This document shows positions 61,648 through 64,000 of a stretch of 64,000 nt of DNA, piece by piece. A program made the translations under genes and the position numbers. This DNA comes from a bacterium (GTDB lineage: Bacteria; Vulcanimicrobiota; JABDET01), in the NCBI GenBank assembly GCA_021800275.1, contig JAJYZB010000001.1:186001-250000 (forward strand). The letters run 5' to 3'. Below the pieces are notes generated by a model. It did no database searches. It saw nothing but the letters and a program-made list of their open reading frames with translations, and had not been told where the DNA came from. Position 1 is the first letter of the stretch. Every line of letters begins with the position of its first letter.

Positions 61648-64000
61648 GTGCCACTTAAAAGCAAAATATCTGAACACGCGAAAAAAATTCAGGACAAAAA
61701 GTTCGTTCTGAACCCTGACCCCTTGTGGTATAAAGATGCTGTTTTTTATGAACTTCGTCTTCGTTCCTTCTATGACAGCAGCGAAGACGGAATCGGGGAT
61801 ATTCAAGGATTAATTCAAAAACTTGATTATCTTCAAAATCTTGGAATTACTGCTCTGTGGCTCCTCCCCTTTTACCCTTCTCCTCTAAAAGATGATGGAT
61901 ACGATATTTCAGATTATACCTCGATTCATTCAGATCTGGGGACTTTATCTGATTTCAAACAACTTCTGCGCGAAGCTCATAAACGAGGAATGAAAATTAT
62001 CACAGAACTGGTTCTCAATCATACATCGGATCAGCATCCCTGGTTTCAGAGAGCAAGACGCTCGAAACCAAACAGCTCTAAAAGAAATTATTATCTCTGG
62101 AGTGATACCCCTGAAAAGTATAAAGATGCACGTATTATTTTTAAAGATTTTGAAATATCAAACTGGACCTGGGATCCTATTGCAAAAGCCTATTACTGGC
62201 ACCGCTTTTACTCCCATCAACCGGATCTGAATTACGACAACCCCGCAGTCAAAAAAGAAATTTTAGATGTGGTGGATTTCTGGCTGGAAATGGGTGTTGA
62301 TGGGCTCAGGTTGGATGCTGTTCCTTATCTCTTTAAAAGAGAAAATACAAACTGTGAAAACCTCCCTGAAACCCACCATTTTTTAAAAGAGCTGAGAAGC
62401 CATATTGACCAAAAATTTCAAAATCGAATGCTGCTGGCAGAAGCTAATCAGTGGCCGGAAGATGCCCGAACCTATTTTGGTTCAGGGGATGAATGTCAGA
62501 TGGCTTTCCATTTTCCTATTATGCCGCGTATGTTTATGGGGATTTATATGGAAGATCGAAATCCTTTGACCAGTATTCTCGCAGAAACTCCTGAAATTCC
62601 AGACAATGCTCAGTGGTCTCTTTTTCTCCGAAACCATGATGAACTGACCTTAGAAATGGTCACAGATGAAGAACGTGATTACATGTACAAAACTTATGCT
62701 CAAGACCCCCAGGCAAGACTCAACCTGGGGATTCGAAGACGTCTTGCCCCCCTTCTCGGAAACAATCGAAAAAAAATAGAACTGATCAACAGTCTTCTTT
62801 TTTCACTGCCTGGAACTCCTGTGATTTATTATGGGGATGAAATTGGAATGGGGGATAATATTTACCTGGGGGATCGAAATGGGGTTCGCACTCCGATGCA
62901 GTGGAACTCCGATAGAAATGCTGGATTTTCACAAGCTCATCCTCACAAGCTCATCCTGCCTGTGATCATTGATTCCGAATATCATTATGAAACAGTCAAC
63001 GTTGAGGCTCAGCAGCACAATCCCAGCTCTCTCCTGTGGTGGATGAAAAGAATGATAGCTCTTGTGAAGAGGTATAAAGCTTTTGGGAGAGGTTCTCTTG
63101 AGCTGCTTTTTCCGAAAAACAGAAAAATATTTGCATTTTTACGCCAGCATGAAAACGAAACCATTTTAATCACTGCCAATCTCTCACGATTCGTCCAGTA
63201 CACCGAGTTAAATCTCTCGAAATTTAAAGGATTAACTCCCATAGAACTTTTTGGAAGAACAAAATTTCCTCAGATCACCGATTCTCCTTATTTTTTAACC
63301 CTGGGTCCGCACACTTTTTACTGGTTTTCATTAGAGCCGTCAAACACTAACTCAGATCTGGATTCTGCTGAACCCAAATTTCGAAAAGAAAAACCCTTCC
63401 TTGAAACAAATGAAGATTGGGAGGTTCTGCTGAAAGATGAGAAATATAAACTAGAACCTCTACTCCCTGATTTTCTGCGCAAGAGAAAATGGTTTGAAGG
63501 GAAAGACAGAGAGATTAAAGAGGTAACCCTCCAAGATTATTTTCCTGTTCAAGATGAAGAAAACCGTTATTTTATTCTCTTGCTTCAAGTCGAGTACAGC
63601 GAAGGATCCAGCCAAATATACACGCTTCCACTGGGTTTTACGGGAGGTGAAAAAGGTGAAAAACTGAAATCTGAGGCTCCCCAGAGAATCTTAACAAATT
63701 TAATCATGACTCACGACGGGAAAGTTGAGCACGGAATTTTATACGACTGTCTGACAGACAAACGATTTTGTCGGATTTTTTTAGAATGGACAGCCAGAAA
63801 GAAGCAGGTTAAGGGAGCATCGGGAAAGGCTTCTTTTTTCAGTTTTAAAATATCCCAGCAGAGAAAAGAACAAGGACAGGACTCAGAACCTGTAATTTTG
63901 GCCTCAGAACAGAGCGCCAGCTCTGTGAAAGTCGGGAATGAGTGGGTCTTGAAATTGTTTCGCCGCGTTGAACAAGGAAACAATCCCGAGCTTGGGACAA
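61648..64000 (+). CDS. treS: Trehalose synthase-maltokinase fusion (cut by window edge)
   Basis: This frame runs from GTG 61648 (AAAGG upstream) to the edge, 784 codons without a stop. The TreS part (about 1-560) has the GH13 motifs: VLNHTSDQHPWF, GVDGLRLDAVPYL (nucleophile Asp), LLAEANQWPEDA (acid Glu) and FLRNHDELT. From about 595, RKRKWFEGKDREIKE starts the maltokinase domain with its usual N-terminal cap, cut before the catalytic loop. TreS interconverts trehalose and maltose, and the kinase makes maltose-1-phosphate for alpha-glucan synthesis by GlgE. The preceding gene, deoB, ends 14 bases upstream. Confidence 0.93.
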   Translation, partial: MPLKSKISEHAKKIQDKKFVLNPDPLWYKDAVFYELRLRSFYDSSEDGIGDIQGLIQKLDYLQNLGITALWLLPFYPSPLKDDGYDISDYTSIHSDLGTLSDFKQLLREAHKRGMKIITELVLNHTSDQHPWFQRARRSKPNSSKRNYYLWSDTPEKYKDARIIFKDFEISNWTWDPIAKAYYWHRFYSHQPDLNYDNPAVKKEILDVVDFWLEMGVDGLRLDAVPYLFKRENTNCENLPETHHFLKELRSHIDQKFQNRMLLAEANQWPEDARTYFGSGDECQMAFHFPIMPRMFMGIYMEDRNPLTSILAETPEIPDNAQWSLFLRNHDELTLEMVTDEERDYMYKTYAQDPQARLNLGIRRRLAPLLGNNRKKIELINSLLFSLPGTPVIYYGDEIGMGDNIYLGDRNGVRTPMQWNSDRNAGFSQAHPHKLILPVIIDSEYHYETVNVEAQQHNPSSLLWWMKRMIALVKRYKAFGRGSLELLFPKNRKIFAFLRQHENETILITANLSRFVQYTELNLSKFKGLTPIELFGRTKFPQITDSPYFLTLGPHTFYWFSLEPSNTNSDLDSAEPKFRKEKPFLETNEDWEVLLKDEKYKLEPLLPDFLRKRKWFEGKDREIKEVTLQDYFPVQDEENRYFILLLQVEYSEGSSQIYTLPLGFTGGEKGEKLKSEAPQRILTNLIMTHDGKVEHGILYDCLTDKRFCRIFLEWTARKKQVKGASGKASFFSFKISQQRKEQGQDSEPVILASEQSASSVKVGNEWVLKLFRRVEQGNNPELGT

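Noticed and set aside
62932-62960. Tandem 14-base repeat (CACAAGCTCATCCT twice) in treS, possible frameshift
   Set aside because: The frame stays open and the protein length here equals that of other TreS sequences, so it is coincidence.

Overview
This window comes from a diderm (Gram-negative-type) bacterium of moderate to low G+C. It carries an LptD-type LPS-assembly barrel protein, a YjgP/YjgQ-type LPS-transport permease, lipobox proteins and a type II secretion-type pseudopilin. It also carries three hopanoid genes in a row (hpnA, hpnG, hpnI), so the host probably makes decorated hopanoids. I cannot name the phylum. The genes are packed tightly, with many ATGA or TTGA overlaps and frequent TTG or GTG starts. 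The window looks like ordinary chromosome with scattered accessory genes. I saw no insertion sequence, prophage or CRISPR array.

Layout. 0-5.5 kb: end of a GNAT-like gene, an MFS exporter, a decayed stretch, a coupled secreted pair (lipase-like protein and ankyrin-repeat protein) and an isochorismatase-fold hydrolase that lacks the nucleophilic cysteine. 5.5-8.4 kb: a two-gene Hsp20 operon, a convergent small coiled-coil ORF and a GT4 glycosyltransferase. 8.4-16 kb: a GC-richer secreted protein with an internal duplication, a three-gene overlapping unit (DUF885 metallopeptidase, large exported protein, pseudopilin), tRNA-Ser(GGA) and a large exported protein. 16-17.7 kb: an AbrB/RelE-like toxin-antitoxin pair and an atypical kinase resembling PI3/4 kinases. 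17.7-27 kb: guaB, diverging from hpnA-hpnG-hpnI, a PMT/ArnT-type glycosyltransferase, a cytochrome c lipoprotein and purL. 27-28.5 kb: a polymorphic toxin with an RNase A-like C-terminus and its CdiI-like immunity protein. 28.5-41 kb: tgt, a third Hsp20, an alpha/beta hydrolase-Nudix fusion, a homocysteine methyltransferase-MTHFR fusion, a DUF4139 protein, lptD, an LptF/G permease, a GAF/HD-GYP protein and a cyclophilin lipoprotein. 41-49.6 kb: an Asn/Gln/Gly/Ser-rich protein, a cytoplasmic six-hairpin glycosidase, an ABC-2 exporter operon with a TPR protein, another PMT/ArnT-type transferase and an orphan protein. 49.7-64 kb: an RNase J-like nuclease, a GC-richer sugar porter, hisC and a DnaQ-like exonuclease, a 1092-residue Asp-box propeller protein, Nudix plus endonuclease Q, a small ORF, phosphopentomutase and the start of a TreS-maltokinase fusion.

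How it fits together. Several genes serve envelope building (lptD, lptF/G, hpnA/G/I, glycosyltransferases, the ABC exporter). Others serve nucleotide supply and DNA or RNA care (guaB, purL, deoB, Nudix, EndoQ, DnaQ-like, RNase J-like, tgt), protein quality control (three Hsp20s, cyclophilin) and alpha-glucan/trehalose metabolism. The accessory layer is the most interesting part: the RNase A-like toxin with its immunity gene, the kinase-like protein beside a toxin-antitoxin pair, the ankyrin/lipase-like secreted pair and the low-complexity protein. All functions are read from sequence motifs by eye; no database search was run.
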